From: Algoriphagus aestuarii
GTDB lineage: Bacteria; Bacteroidota; Bacteroidia; Cytophagales; Cyclobacteriaceae
Reading direction: 5' to 3'
Assembly (NCBI GenBank): GCA_017051695.1
Contig: JAFIDK010000001.1
Location: 186,001-250,000 of the forward strand
DNA: 64,000 bases
In this document: positions 42,669 through 51,107 of the stretch, in pieces
Layout: each line of letters starts with the position of its first letter
Numbering within the stretch: the first letter of the stretch is position 1
Position numbers and translations under genes: made by a program
Notes under the pieces: model-generated
Seen by the model: the letters and a program-made list of their open reading frames with translations, nothing else
What the model was told of the DNA's origin: nothing
Databases searched by the model: none

Positions 42669-43466
42669 ATGCGATTAAAAGACAAAGTAATTATCGTAAC
42701 AGGAAGTACGATGGGCATCGGGAAAGCCATCGCCAAGAAAGTTGTAGCTGAAGGTGCCAAAGTTATTATACATGGCTTAGAAGAAGATTTAGGAGTTCAG
42801 GTGGTATCCGAATTAGGTGCTGAAAATACCATACTACACATAGAAGATCTATCCAATGCTGGAGCTGGGCAAAACCTAGTGGATCTAGCCATATCCACTT
42901 GGGGAAGACTCGATTGTATTGTGAATAATGCCGCAATCGTGGCAGCATCAGATATTCACACTACTGATAAAGCATTTTTAGACAAACTAATGGAAGTAAA
43001 CACCTATGCCCCATTATTCCTGATCAAATCAGCCTTGCCTCATTTAATTGAAAGTCATGGTGCTGTTCTAAATATTGGTTCGATAAACGCCTGGAGCGGT
43101 GAGCACAACCTATTGGCCTACAGCCTTACCAAAGGAGCAATTATGACAATGACTAGGAATCTGGGAGATTCTCTCTTCCGGGAACATGGCGTGCGTGTCA
43201 ATCAGATAAATCCAGGCTGGGTGCTTACCGAAAAGGAAATTGAGCGAAAAAAGGAACATGGACTTTCTGATACTTGGTACAAGGAATTATCTAAAATGTA
43301 CGCTCCAGCTGGAAGAATTATCTGGCCGGAAGAAATCGCAGTGGCATGTATTTATTGGCTCTCCGATGAAAGCGGACCGATCAGCGGTCAAGTTGTTGAT
43401 TTGGAGCAATTCCCAATGATAGGAAGAAATATCCCAAAGGATGCGACGACCATTCCACACAAATAA
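42669..43466 (+). CDS. SDR-family oxidoreductase, sugar cluster
   Basis: A 265-residue short-chain dehydrogenase with TGSTMGIG (11-18), NNAAI, the INAWSG serine block and YSLTKGA (YxxxK). It resembles glucose/ribitol/gluconate-type SDRs. The unusual C-terminus DLEQFPMIGRNIP follows SGQVVDLE. Starts 1 bp after the zinc dehydrogenase, so probably sequential oxidation or reduction of the same sugar intermediate. Confidence 0.9.
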   Translation: MRLKDKVIIVTGSTMGIGKAIAKKVVAEGAKVIIHGLEEDLGVQVVSELGAENTILHIEDLSNAGAGQNLVDLAISTWGRLDCIVNNAAIVAASDIHTTDKAFLDKLMEVNTYAPLFLIKSALPHLIESHGAVLNIGSINAWSGEHNLLAYSLTKGAIMTMTRNLGDSLFREHGVRVNQINPGWVLTEKEIERKKEHGLSDTWYKELSKMYAPAGRIIWPEEIAVACIYWLSDESGPISGQVVDLEQFPMIGRNIPKDATTIPHK

Positions 43467-43635
43467 TGGAGGTAGTTATCAGAAGAGATTGCTGTTGCCT
43501 TAAAACCTTTGCTTATCAGGCTGGAAGACCGAAGACGGATGACCGAAGCCCCTAAACTCAATAGTTTAACAGCAACTTCTTTGCTTTAGGTTTTTAATAA
43601 ATACCAATAAAAACAAACTTCAAATACAGTACACA
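43467..43635. other. 169-bp gap with dyad symmetry
   Basis: TTGCTGTT (43489-43496) is inverted as AACAGCAA (43568-43575). TAAACT-CAAT-AGTTTA (43553-43568) forms an inner hairpin. GGAAGACCGAAGACGGATGA (43522-43541) and CCGAAGCCC are repeat-like. No gene is seen. Confidence 0.5.
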
Positions 43636-44523
43636 ATGCCCAAAATAGCAGCCTTTCCCAAAGCTTTTATGCAAGCACTTTGCAAGGATGGAAGCATGAA
43701 ATTATCGGAGTGGATAGAACTTTCCGCCACACTGGAAATTGATGGATTGGAATGGTATGCAGGTTTTCTGGAAATGGAAAAGGAAGACAACTGGCGCCTA
43801 TTTCGCAGAATGGTGGAAGACCAAGGAATGGTGATCCCAATGATGTGTTGCTCTCCGGATTTCACTCATCCGGACAAAGTTTTTCGAGACAAAGAAATCC
43901 AAAAACAGAAGCGTTGGATAGAGATGACGGATGAACTCGGAGGGAAATACTGCCGCGTACTTTCTGGACAATATCGTCCTGAACTCACGGAAGATGAGGG
44001 AATAAAATATGCTTCTGAGTCAATTCAAGCCTGTTTACCTTATGCAAAATCACTTGGAATCACACTGATTTTGGAAAACCACTATAAAGATGACTTTTGG
44101 AATTATCCCGAATTTGCGCAGAAGAGGGAGCTTTTCACCAAGTTGGTAAACAGCATCAAGCATCCAAATTTCGGGGTGAACTACGACCCTAGCAATGCTT
44201 TTCTGGCTGGTGAAGATCCCCTGGATTTACTGTATGAGGTTTCGGAGCGAGTAGTTACCATGCATGCCAGCGATCGGTTTTTGAAATATGGAACTATTGA
44301 AGACTTGAAGAATGAGGAAAGTGGCGTGACTGGCTATGTAGCAAGATTAAGCCATGGAGAAGTTGGGAAAGGCTTGAATGATTACGATGCCATTTTCACT
44401 GAATTGAAACGAGTGGGTTTTGACAACTGGATCAGTATAGAAGATGGGGTCGATGGCATGGATCAGCTCCAACGATCTGTGGCATTTTTGAAAAAGAAAA
44501 TTGCTCAGTATTGGCATGAATGA
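43636..44523 (+). CDS. Sugar-phosphate isomerase/epimerase-like TIM barrel
   Basis: A 295-residue AP_endonuc_2-type TIM barrel. Metal ligands are in LILENHYKDD (Glu), NYDPSNAF (Asp), TMHASDRF (His) and SIEDGVDGM (Glu). Similar to hydroxypyruvate isomerase or ketose 3-epimerase relatives. It lies in the sugar cluster, 169 bp downstream of the SDR. Substrate unknown. Confidence 0.87.
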   Translation: MPKIAAFPKAFMQALCKDGSMKLSEWIELSATLEIDGLEWYAGFLEMEKEDNWRLFRRMVEDQGMVIPMMCCSPDFTHPDKVFRDKEIQKQKRWIEMTDELGGKYCRVLSGQYRPELTEDEGIKYASESIQACLPYAKSLGITLILENHYKDDFWNYPEFAQKRELFTKLVNSIKHPNFGVNYDPSNAFLAGEDPLDLLYEVSERVVTMHASDRFLKYGTIEDLKNEESGVTGYVARLSHGEVGKGLNDYDAIFTELKRVGFDNWISIEDGVDGMDQLQRSVAFLKKKIAQYWHE

Positions 44524-44556
44524 TTTACGAAATGAGAATTACGAAATACGGCCTTA
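44521..44556 (-). repeat. Short dispersed CGTATTTCGTAA repeat, opposite copy
   Basis: The reverse strand reads GGCCGTATTTCGTAATTCTC and then ATTTCGTAAATCA, related to the element near 36700. Confidence 0.4.
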
Positions 44557-44561
44557 GGAGT

Positions 44562-44616
44562 AACCTTTGAGGTGTCATTTCGAAGGAGGAACGACTGAGA
44601 AATCTCCTCGAAGGTT
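44562..44616. repeat. Expanded REP-like element carrying another repeat in its centre
   Basis: Outer arms AACCTTTGAGG (44562-44572) and CCTCGAAGGTT (44606-44616) are identical to the arms of the hairpin at 25314, including its one mismatch. The 33-nt centre starts TGTCATTTCGAAGGAGGAAC, a common Bacteroidota dispersed-repeat sequence. It occupies the leader of the SMP-30 gene. Confidence 0.7.
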
Positions 44617-44641
44617 TATTAAACATTTAATCCAAACAACC

Positions 44642-45520
44642 TTGAATACCTACAATTACACCTCCATCCCATCCCAATGCTTCCTCGGTGAAGGACCTTA
44701 TTGGCATGCAGAAAGGCAAAGCTTTTTCTGGGTGGATATTGAAAACGGAAAACTATTCGAACATTCCCTCAAGACTGGGGAGACGAAAACACGAAGTTTC
44801 CCACATTATTTGGCAGTGGTTTTAGAATCAGAAGACGGAAGTTTAATCTTAGGTTTAGACCGAAAAATCGCAAACTTTAATTTAGAAACGGAAGAACTAA
44901 ACTGGCTATGCGAAGTGGAATCAGATTATACTTTGCATCGCTTCAATGATGGAAAAGTAGATCCAAAAGGGCGAATTTGGATTGGAACTTTGAGTACCAA
45001 ATTCACCGAGGGAGCAGGCTCCCTTTATTGTATCGATCAGGATTTAGAACCAAAAAAGAAACTATCCAATCTGACTATTTCCAACGGAATGGCCTGGACA
45101 GCAGACAATCAGACTTTTTACTTTATCGATACACCTACAAGACAAATCAAAGTCTTCCACTTTGACCTTGAATCTGGTGAAATAGAATTTGATAGGATTG
45201 CTGTTGAGATTCCGGAGGAGTTGGGATTTCCTGACGGCATGTGCATCGACCGAGAAGGCATGCTTTGGGTGGCTCATTATGGGGGTTCGGGAGTTTATCG
45301 CTGGAATCCAACAAACGGTGATTTGCTGGATAAAATTGAGCTCCCTGTACCGCACGTTACTTCCTGTTGCTTTGGTGGCGAAAACCTGGATACGCTTTTG
45401 ATTACAACTGCTCAGGAAAATCTAAGTGAAGCCCAACTCAAGGAATATCCGCAAAGTGGTGATGTGTTTTTGGTAAAAACTACTACCAAGGGCTTTTTAG
45501 CAAACAAAGCAAGTATTTAA
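44642..45520 (+). CDS. SMP-30/gluconolactonase-family protein
   Basis: A 292-residue six-bladed beta-propeller. EGPYWH (metal Glu) opens the domain; HRFNDGKVDPKGRIWIGT, LTISNGMAWTADN (Asn) and FPDGMCIDREGMLWVAHYGG (Asp) are the other SMP-30 blades. It probably opens a sugar lactone. The frame is open from 44567, but that region is a repeat element, so the TTG at 44642 (immediately before NTYNYTSIPSQC) is the likely start; its initiation is less certain. Part of the sugar cluster. Confidence 0.87.
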   Translation: MNTYNYTSIPSQCFLGEGPYWHAERQSFFWVDIENGKLFEHSLKTGETKTRSFPHYLAVVLESEDGSLILGLDRKIANFNLETEELNWLCEVESDYTLHRFNDGKVDPKGRIWIGTLSTKFTEGAGSLYCIDQDLEPKKKLSNLTISNGMAWTADNQTFYFIDTPTRQIKVFHFDLESGEIEFDRIAVEIPEELGFPDGMCIDREGMLWVAHYGGSGVYRWNPTNGDLLDKIELPVPHVTSCCFGGENLDTLLITTAQENLSEAQLKEYPQSGDVFLVKTTTKGFLANKASI

Positions 45521-45578
45521 GGAATTCGAAAAATTATAAAATCACCTCTTAAGATTGATTATTAAAACCCAGAAAACC

Positions 45579-47453
45579 ATGCATTCTAAACTCAGATTGA
45601 TTCTCTTACTTTTTTTTACTCTGGCTCTTTTTCCAGCTTTGGCACAAGAGCAAGAAATCCCCAAACTTGACAATCCCATGTCGGTTTCTTACCTCCAAAA
45701 AAATCTGAGAAAATCTTCCCCAAGATTGGTTTTCGACCAGCCAATTTTGAAGGAACTGAAAAAGAACATCAATACAGATCCAGTTTTACAAAACATGTAT
45801 GCGAGTATCCAAAAGAATGCTGAATCTATTCTGGAAGAGCCACTTTTGGAAAGAGTGATGGAAGGAAGAAGGCTCTTAAGGACTTCCAGAGAAATGCTTT
45901 ATCGGATCAATATGCTAGGGGTCGTTTACCTCATGGAAAAGGACGCTAAGGTATTAGCCAGAATCAATGATGAAGTATTGGCAGTTTGTAATTTTTCTGA
46001 TTGGAACCCAAGCCATTTCTTAGATGTGGCTGAAATGGCCACTGCGGTAGCTTTTGCGCTTGATTGGACAGCTGGTGACTTACCAAAAACCACACAAGAA
46101 CTGGCTAAAAAATCCTTGATTGAAAAAGGTATTCTTCCAAGTTGGCCGGAGGATGGAGAATCTCCTGGATGGGCCTATGGTACCAACAATTGGAATCAGG
46201 TCTGTAACGGAGGAATGATCGCCGCATCTATTGCGATCGCGGAAGATAATCCTTCATTGGCATCTAAAACTATCAGTCGGGCATTGGATGGCTTGCCTCA
46301 CTCTCTTGCTGAATATGGTCCAGATGGGGTTTATCCCGAAGGATCTACGTATTGGGCTTATGGAACCAGCTATTCAGTGACAACAGCAGCTATGCTGGAA
46401 AGCGCTTTCGGAACAGACTTCGGGCATTGGGATTTCCCGGCATTTAAGGAAAGTGCTGTTTTCAGAACATTGGCAAATGCCCCTTCAGGATGGTATTATA
46501 ATTTTGCAGATTGCGGAGATCAGAGAAACGAGGTTGGTGACTTTACCTTGGCATGGTTTGCAGCCAAATCCGGCAATCCCCATTATTTCGAAAAAGAACG
46601 ATTTCTTATTTCTCCAGAAAAAATGGGGAAACTTGGTCGTCTGGCCGGAGCTTCGATGGCCTGGCTTTCCCAGTATGAAGAAAAAGGTGGAGCCGGAATT
46701 CCTACTGCCTGGAAGGGCGAAGGTTCTAACCCAATTGTGATTTTTAGAGGTGGTGAAAACGATCCCCATAATTTCTATTTTGGAGGTAAAGGTGGCCGTG
46801 GAATGGTCAATCATGGCAACATGGATGCTGGTTCCTTTGTATTTGAACTGAATGGTGTCCGATGGTCCATTGACCCAGGAAATCAAAATTACAATGACCT
46901 GGAAATAACCGGTTTCGACCTTTGGAATCGATCTCAAAGCAGCGAGCGTTGGACCTTGTTGACCAAAAATAACTTCGGACACAGTACGCTGACTGTCAAT
47001 GACTCTCTCCACAGAACGGAAGGCCAATCAACGCTTCTCTCTTTTACGGATGGCGACCAACCTGAAGCAGTTTTCGACCTTAGCAAAACGCTGGAAGGCC
47101 AAGTAAAATCTGCTCAAAGAAAATTTATAAAAGATAGCCCTACTTCTATAACCATTGAGGATGAAATTGAGCTTTCAGAAAACACCCAACTCATCACTTG
47201 GCAGATGATGACTTTAGCTGAGGTAGAGATAACAAAGGATGGAGCAATATTGAAGCAAGAGGGTAAAACGCTTCACCTTCAGAATCTTTCTCACCCCGAA
47301 ATAATGCTTTCGATTGTATCCCTTGATCCTGCTCCATTGGAGTTAGACAGACAAATTGAAGGACTTAAGAGAATTGAAATCCGAATTCCTGCCTGGACGG
47401 TAGCTGGTGGTCAAGCGAAAATAAAAGTACGATTGACAGGAGAAAGCGAATAA
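45579..47453 (+). CDS. Secreted heparinase II/III-like polysaccharide lyase
   Basis: A 624-residue protein starting at ATG 45579. Signal peptide 1-22 (ALAQEQ). An alpha/alpha toroid follows (about 40-380; GTNNWNQVCNGGM and YPEGSTYWAYGTSY supply catalytic-region Asn, Tyr and His-type residues). The C-terminal beta-sandwich has GRGMVNHGNMDAGSFVFELN, where HGNMDAG is the hallmark of heparinase II/III lyases. It should cleave a uronate-containing glycan extracellularly. The same strand and close spacing link it to the sugar cluster. Confidence 0.88.
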   Translation: MHSKLRLILLLFFTLALFPALAQEQEIPKLDNPMSVSYLQKNLRKSSPRLVFDQPILKELKKNINTDPVLQNMYASIQKNAESILEEPLLERVMEGRRLLRTSREMLYRINMLGVVYLMEKDAKVLARINDEVLAVCNFSDWNPSHFLDVAEMATAVAFALDWTAGDLPKTTQELAKKSLIEKGILPSWPEDGESPGWAYGTNNWNQVCNGGMIAASIAIAEDNPSLASKTISRALDGLPHSLAEYGPDGVYPEGSTYWAYGTSYSVTTAAMLESAFGTDFGHWDFPAFKESAVFRTLANAPSGWYYNFADCGDQRNEVGDFTLAWFAAKSGNPHYFEKERFLISPEKMGKLGRLAGASMAWLSQYEEKGGAGIPTAWKGEGSNPIVIFRGGENDPHNFYFGGKGGRGMVNHGNMDAGSFVFELNGVRWSIDPGNQNYNDLEITGFDLWNRSQSSERWTLLTKNNFGHSTLTVNDSLHRTEGQSTLLSFTDGDQPEAVFDLSKTLEGQVKSAQRKFIKDSPTSITIEDEIELSENTQLITWQMMTLAEVEITKDGAILKQEGKTLHLQNLSHPEIMLSIVSLDPAPLELDRQIEGLKRIEIRIPAWTVAGGQAKIKVRLTGESE

Positions 47454-47505
47454 TTTAAATCACAAAGTCCCTTTGGGAATATCCGAGGAACTATTTCTCA
47501 GAAAA

Positions 47506-48540
47506 ATGAAGAACAAAAAGCGTTTATTAAAATTACTGATTCCCCTCCTTTCCATTATCATTTCCTCTTTCTTTATCCCCTGGACTCTATTGAGGATCTG
47601 GGTAACACCCTTGCCAGACAACATTCAGGAGCAAGTGGATCAAGCAATAAAATATGATATAGATGGAATCATTGTTTATATCGATCAAAAAGGCAAAGCG
47701 CCGGAATTTTATGCTGCTGGATGGAAAAATAAAGAAAATCAATTACCTGCTGATCCAAATGCTTTGTTTAAAATAGCAAGTATTAGCAAACTTTATATCG
47801 CTGCAGCAGCTGTGAAATTGGTAGCTGAAGGCCGTCTATCTTTGGATCAAACTCTTTCTGAATATCTACCCGAAGAGTCCAGAAGAATTGAAAATGCCGA
47901 TAAAATCACACTAAGAATGATGATTCGGCATCGATCAGGAATTCCAAACTTTACAGATCAACCTGATTTCCCATGGGATAATTACCCAAAAGACAATCAA
48001 AACACCTTGGAATATGCATTGGATCTTCCTGCTGATTTTGCTCCAGATGAAAAGTATAGTTATTCTAATACCAACTATTTATTGATCGGAGATATTCTTA
48101 ATAAAACTTTGGGCTATAGCCATCATCAATACATCCAAGAGGTAATCTTACAGCCTCTCGGACTGACAAATACGTTTAGTTTACTCAGTGAGGTAGACAA
48201 ATCCAAAATGACCAGTGGGTATGCCATAGGCTATGAACCTGACTTAATGGAGAATAATTTCACTACTCCTGGCGGATCAATGATTGCAACAGCAGAGGAT
48301 GTTGGAATTTTCCTCCGAGCATTAAATGAAGGTAACATATTGAGTAAAGAAGAGCAGGAAATCTATGATTCGGTTTATGAATTTGGACATACAGGATTGC
48401 TCCCTGGTTATCAAAGCATTGCCAGATATCACCCAGAAATCGACGCTATCGTTGTTCAATTTGTAAACACCAGCGGAGAGTTGGCATGGAGTGTCCACGA
48501 GATGGTTTACAGCCGAATTATCAAAATTTTAAGAAAGTAG
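47506..48540 (+). CDS. Beta-lactamase-like serine hydrolase (class C fold)
   Basis: A 344-residue protein. An N-terminal hydrophobic segment (about 8-27) suggests an uncleaved anchor or signal. SxxK is in KIASISKLYIAA, YxN in YSYSNTNYL, and HTG in FGHTGLLPG. These are penicillin-binding/AmpC-fold residues, but such Bacteroidota proteins are usually esterases or peptidases. It ends at TAG 48538-48540, which overlaps the 3' end of the opposite-strand tRNA. Confidence 0.9.
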   Translation: MKNKKRLLKLLIPLLSIIISSFFIPWTLLRIWVTPLPDNIQEQVDQAIKYDIDGIIVYIDQKGKAPEFYAAGWKNKENQLPADPNALFKIASISKLYIAAAAVKLVAEGRLSLDQTLSEYLPEESRRIENADKITLRMMIRHRSGIPNFTDQPDFPWDNYPKDNQNTLEYALDLPADFAPDEKYSYSNTNYLLIGDILNKTLGYSHHQYIQEVILQPLGLTNTFSLLSEVDKSKMTSGYAIGYEPDLMENNFTTPGGSMIATAEDVGIFLRALNEGNILSKEEQEIYDSVYEFGHTGLLPGYQSIARYHPEIDAIVVQFVNTSGELAWSVHEMVYSRIIKILRK

Positions 48541-48609
48541 CCCCGCCAAGAATCGAACTTGGATCTAGCGTTTAGGAAACGCTTGTTCTATCCGTTGAAC
48601 TACGGGGCC
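48538..48609 (-). tRNA. tRNA-Arg(CCU)
   Basis: The 72-nt reverse-strand sequence folds as a cloverleaf: acceptor GGCCCCG with CGGGGCT (first pair G-U), D stem GTTC/GAAC, anticodon stem AGCGT/ACGCT with loop TTCCTAA (anticodon CCU), T stem CCAAG/CTTGG with loop TTCGATT, discriminator A. CCA is not encoded. It lies between converging serine hydrolase and divergent rpsP. Confidence 0.95.
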
Positions 48610-48696
48610 AAGAGAAATTGTCCTGCAAGATAAAAGAAAAGCCTGTTTTTAGGCAAATATTCTTTAGCCAACTTATGGCTTTACAAGGATTTACAC

Positions 48697-48704
48697 TATC
48701 TTTG
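48697..48704 (+). promoter_or_regulatory. -7 element of the rpsP operon
   Basis: TATCTTTG, an exact TAnnTTTG match, 55 bases before the rpsP ATG. The predicted transcript starts near 48711, just ahead of a leader hairpin. Confidence 0.6.
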
Positions 48705-48717
48705 CACTCCAAAATTA

Positions 48718-48736
48718 GGATGGACGGGTTCCATCC
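48718..48736 (+). promoter_or_regulatory. Leader hairpin of rpsP
   Basis: GGATGGA (48718-48724) pairs perfectly with TCCATCC (48730-48736) around a 5-nt loop, about 7 bases after the predicted transcript start and 22 bases before the ATG. It may control translation or protect the 5' end. Confidence 0.5.
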
Positions 48737-48758
48737 ACTCACTAAATACAACAAATTT

Positions 48759-49343
48759 ATGTCAGTAAAAATCAGATTAGCACGAAGAGGTAGAAAGAAA
48801 ATGGCTATCTACGACGTGGTTGTAGCTGATGCAAGAGCTCCACGTGATGGACGCTTCATCGAAAAAATCGGGTCTTATAACCCAAACACGAATCCTGCTT
48901 CTATTAACATCAACAATGAGCGCGCTCTTAAATGGTTGTTGAATGGAGCTCAGCCTACCGATACCGTAAAAGCTATGCTTTCTTACAGAGGTATCATGCT
49001 GAAAAAACACCTTCAAATTGGTGTATTGAAAGGTGCAATCACTCAAGAACAAGCAGATGCGAAATTCGAAGCGTGGTTGAATGAAAAAGACGCGAAAATC
49101 GCTGGTAAGACTGAAGGTATCAATAAAGCGAAGGCTGACGCACGTCAGAAAGCTTTGGATGCTGAAGCTGCTAAAAACCAGGCTAGATTGGATGCTATCA
49201 AAGCAAAAGAAGATGAGCAAAAAGCTCTCTTAGCTGCTGCTGAAGCTGCAAACAATCCAGCTGCTGAAGAAGCTGCTCCAGAGGCAACTGAAGAATCAGA
49301 AGCACCTGAAGCTTCCGCAGAAGGCGACGAAGCAAAAGCTTAA
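48759..49343 (+). CDS. rpsP: 30S ribosomal protein S16 with long C-terminal tail
   Basis: A 194-residue S16. The canonical domain (about 1-80; [30 protein letters not shown] is split here as [12 protein letters not shown] and [14 protein letters not shown]) is followed by a charged helical linker and an Ala/Glu-rich low-complexity tail to residue 194, giving about twice the usual bacterial length. Long S16 tails are typical of Bacteroidota. First gene of the rpsP-rimM-trmD-rplS operon. Confidence 0.97.
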   Translation: MSVKIRLARRGRKKMAIYDVVVADARAPRDGRFIEKIGSYNPNTNPASININNERALKWLLNGAQPTDTVKAMLSYRGIMLKKHLQIGVLKGAITQEQADAKFEAWLNEKDAKIAGKTEGINKAKADARQKALDAEAAKNQARLDAIKAKEDEQKALLAAAEAANNPAAEEAAPEATEESEAPEASAEGDEAKA

Positions 49344-49358
49344 TAATAAAAACTCCCC

Positions 49359-49889
49359 ATGAACAAGGAGCAATGCTTTCAATTAGGCTATGTAGCCAAA
49401 GTTCATGGACTTCGTGGAGAAGTGGTCGTGATGCTGGATACGGATAATCCTGAGGATTATGAAGATCTGGAACATCTTTTCCTTGAGCAAAAATCCCGGT
49501 TGGTGCCGTTTTTCCTGGAGCACTTTGTACTCCAACCCGGAAATAAAGCATTGGCAAAATTTGAGGATTATGATTCGCTTGATCAGGTAGAAGATTTAGT
49601 AGGAACGGAAGTTTATCTTCCTCTCACTGAACTACCCGAACTGGAAGATGACCAATATTATTTCCACGAGTTGATCGGATTTGAGGTCTTTGATGAGGCC
49701 AAAGGTTTGTTAGGAACTGTCCAGGTTGTTTACGATCTGGAAACACAGGATCTCCTAGGGGTGACTCACCAAGGCAAAGAAGTTTTGATACCGATTCAAG
49801 ACGGAATTATCCAAAAGGTGGACAAGGCAGCAAAAAAAGTTTTCTGCCACTTACCCGAAGGTTTACTTGAAATTTATCTGGAAGACTGA
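49359..49889 (+). CDS. rimM: Ribosome maturation factor RimM
   Basis: A 176-residue two-domain protein. N-terminal RimM domain opens with FQLGYVAKVHGLRGEVVV; the PRC-barrel part contains YYFHELIGFEV and VLIPIQDGII. It binds S19 during 30S maturation. Located 15 bp after rpsP and 3 bp before trmD, the usual order. Confidence 0.95.
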   Translation: MNKEQCFQLGYVAKVHGLRGEVVVMLDTDNPEDYEDLEHLFLEQKSRLVPFFLEHFVLQPGNKALAKFEDYDSLDQVEDLVGTEVYLPLTELPELEDDQYYFHELIGFEVFDEAKGLLGTVQVVYDLETQDLLGVTHQGKEVLIPIQDGIIQKVDKAAKKVFCHLPEGLLEIYLED

Positions 49890-49892
49890 CCC

Positions 49893-50576
49893 ATGCACAT
49901 TGATATTGTCACAGTGGTTCCTGGTTTGTTGGACAGCCCCTTTTCCCATTCCATTCTTAAAAGAGCGGAAGACAAAGGACTGGCAAGCATCCGGGTGATC
50001 AACTTGAGAGATTATTCAACGGGCAAGCAAAAGCAAGTAGATGATTATGCTTTTGGTGGGGGAGCCGGAATGGTCATGATGATCGAGCCAATAGCCCGAT
50101 GCATCGAAGCACTTCAAAAAGAGCGAACTTATGATGAAATCATCTATATGACGCCTGATGGAGAGACTTTTGACCAGCCCATGGCCAATGCACTTTCGCT
50201 CAAAAAAAACCTTTTGATCCTTTGTGGTCATTACAAGGGAGTAGATGAGCGGGTGAGGGAGAGATTCATCACCAAAGAGATCAGCATTGGAGATTTCGTG
50301 CTTTCCGGAGGAGAATTGGCCGCAGCAGTAGTCGCTGATGCAGTGATTCGTCTGATCCCGGGAGTATTGAATGACGAAACTTCGGCTTTGACAGATTCTT
50401 TCCAAGACGGCTTACTGGCACCACCAGTTTATACAAGGCCTGCAGAATTTGAGGGAATGGAAGTCCCCGCTGTTTTGCTTTCAGGTCATGAAGCCAAGAT
50501 AAATGAATGGAGATTTGAAGCGTCGGTTCGTAGGACCCAGGAAAGAAGACCTGATCTGCTCAGCGGACAGGAATAG
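49893..50576 (+). CDS. trmD: tRNA (guanine-N1)-methyltransferase
   Basis: A 227-residue SPOUT enzyme making m1G37 in tRNA. Opening [28 protein letters not shown], and the trefoil knot [12 protein letters not shown] and [16 protein letters not shown] are present. Length is normal. Third gene of the ribosomal operon. Confidence 0.97.
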   Translation: MHIDIVTVVPGLLDSPFSHSILKRAEDKGLASIRVINLRDYSTGKQKQVDDYAFGGGAGMVMMIEPIARCIEALQKERTYDEIIYMTPDGETFDQPMANALSLKKNLLILCGHYKGVDERVRERFITKEISIGDFVLSGGELAAAVVADAVIRLIPGVLNDETSALTDSFQDGLLAPPVYTRPAEFEGMEVPAVLLSGHEAKINEWRFEASVRRTQERRPDLLSGQE

Positions 50577-50659
50577 GGGACTTCGATACAACATCGAACG
50601 AGAAGTAATTAAATAAGCCACAGAGATGGCAAAAAGCGAAAGCATAAAAAGATAAAGCT

Positions 50660-51025
50660 ATGAGCGAACTAATTAAAATAGTAGAGGCAGAATACAGCGA
50701 GGTTAGAGCTAAGTTCCCTACTTTCAAAGCTGGTGATACCATCAACGTACACGTACGTATCAAAGAAGGTAACAAAGAGCGTATCCAGCAGTTCCAAGGA
50801 ACTGTGATCCAACGTAAAAACCCGAATACCAATGGTGAAACTTTCACAGTAAGAAAGATTTCTAACGGTATTGGTGTAGAGCGTATTTTCCCTATCATCT
50901 CTCCTGCGATCGAGCAAATCGATCTATTGAGACAAGGTAGAGTGAGAAGAGCTCGTCTATTCTACTTGAGAGGACGTCAGGGTAAAGCCGCACGTATCAA
51001 GGAGAAAATCAGAGTGAAGCACTAA
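50660..51025 (+). CDS. rplS: 50S ribosomal protein L19
   Basis: A 121-residue L19 with [38 protein letters not shown] and the C-terminal [18 protein letters not shown] block. It lies at the 30S-50S interface. Separated from trmD by 83 bp and followed by a palindrome and a terminator. Confidence 0.98.
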   Translation: MSELIKIVEAEYSEVRAKFPTFKAGDTINVHVRIKEGNKERIQQFQGTVIQRKNPNTNGETFTVRKISNGIGVERIFPIISPAIEQIDLLRQGRVRRARLFYLRGRQGKAARIKEKIRVKH

Positions 51026-51077
51026 GAGCAATTGCTCTTTCAATAAAAAAGGAACCTAGCAATGGGTTCCTTTTTTT
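51024..51077 (+). terminator. Double hairpin terminator after rplS
   Basis: The palindrome AAGAGCAATTGCTCTT (51024-51039) overlaps the rplS stop. The main terminator follows: A-run plus GGAACC (51051-51056) pairs with GGTTCC (51065-51070) and seven T. Confidence 0.85.
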
Positions 51078-51107
51078 ATTTAAATTCAGGTAATAATCCC
51101 CAAAACC

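Noticed and set aside
44567-44641. Upstream extension of the SMP-30 gene
   Set aside because: The added residues come from a REP-like repeat and do not belong to the SMP-30 fold.
46485-47027. A 180-codon antisense frame inside the heparinase-like gene
   Set aside because: The sense gene carries clear family motifs through this region; the antisense frame shows none.
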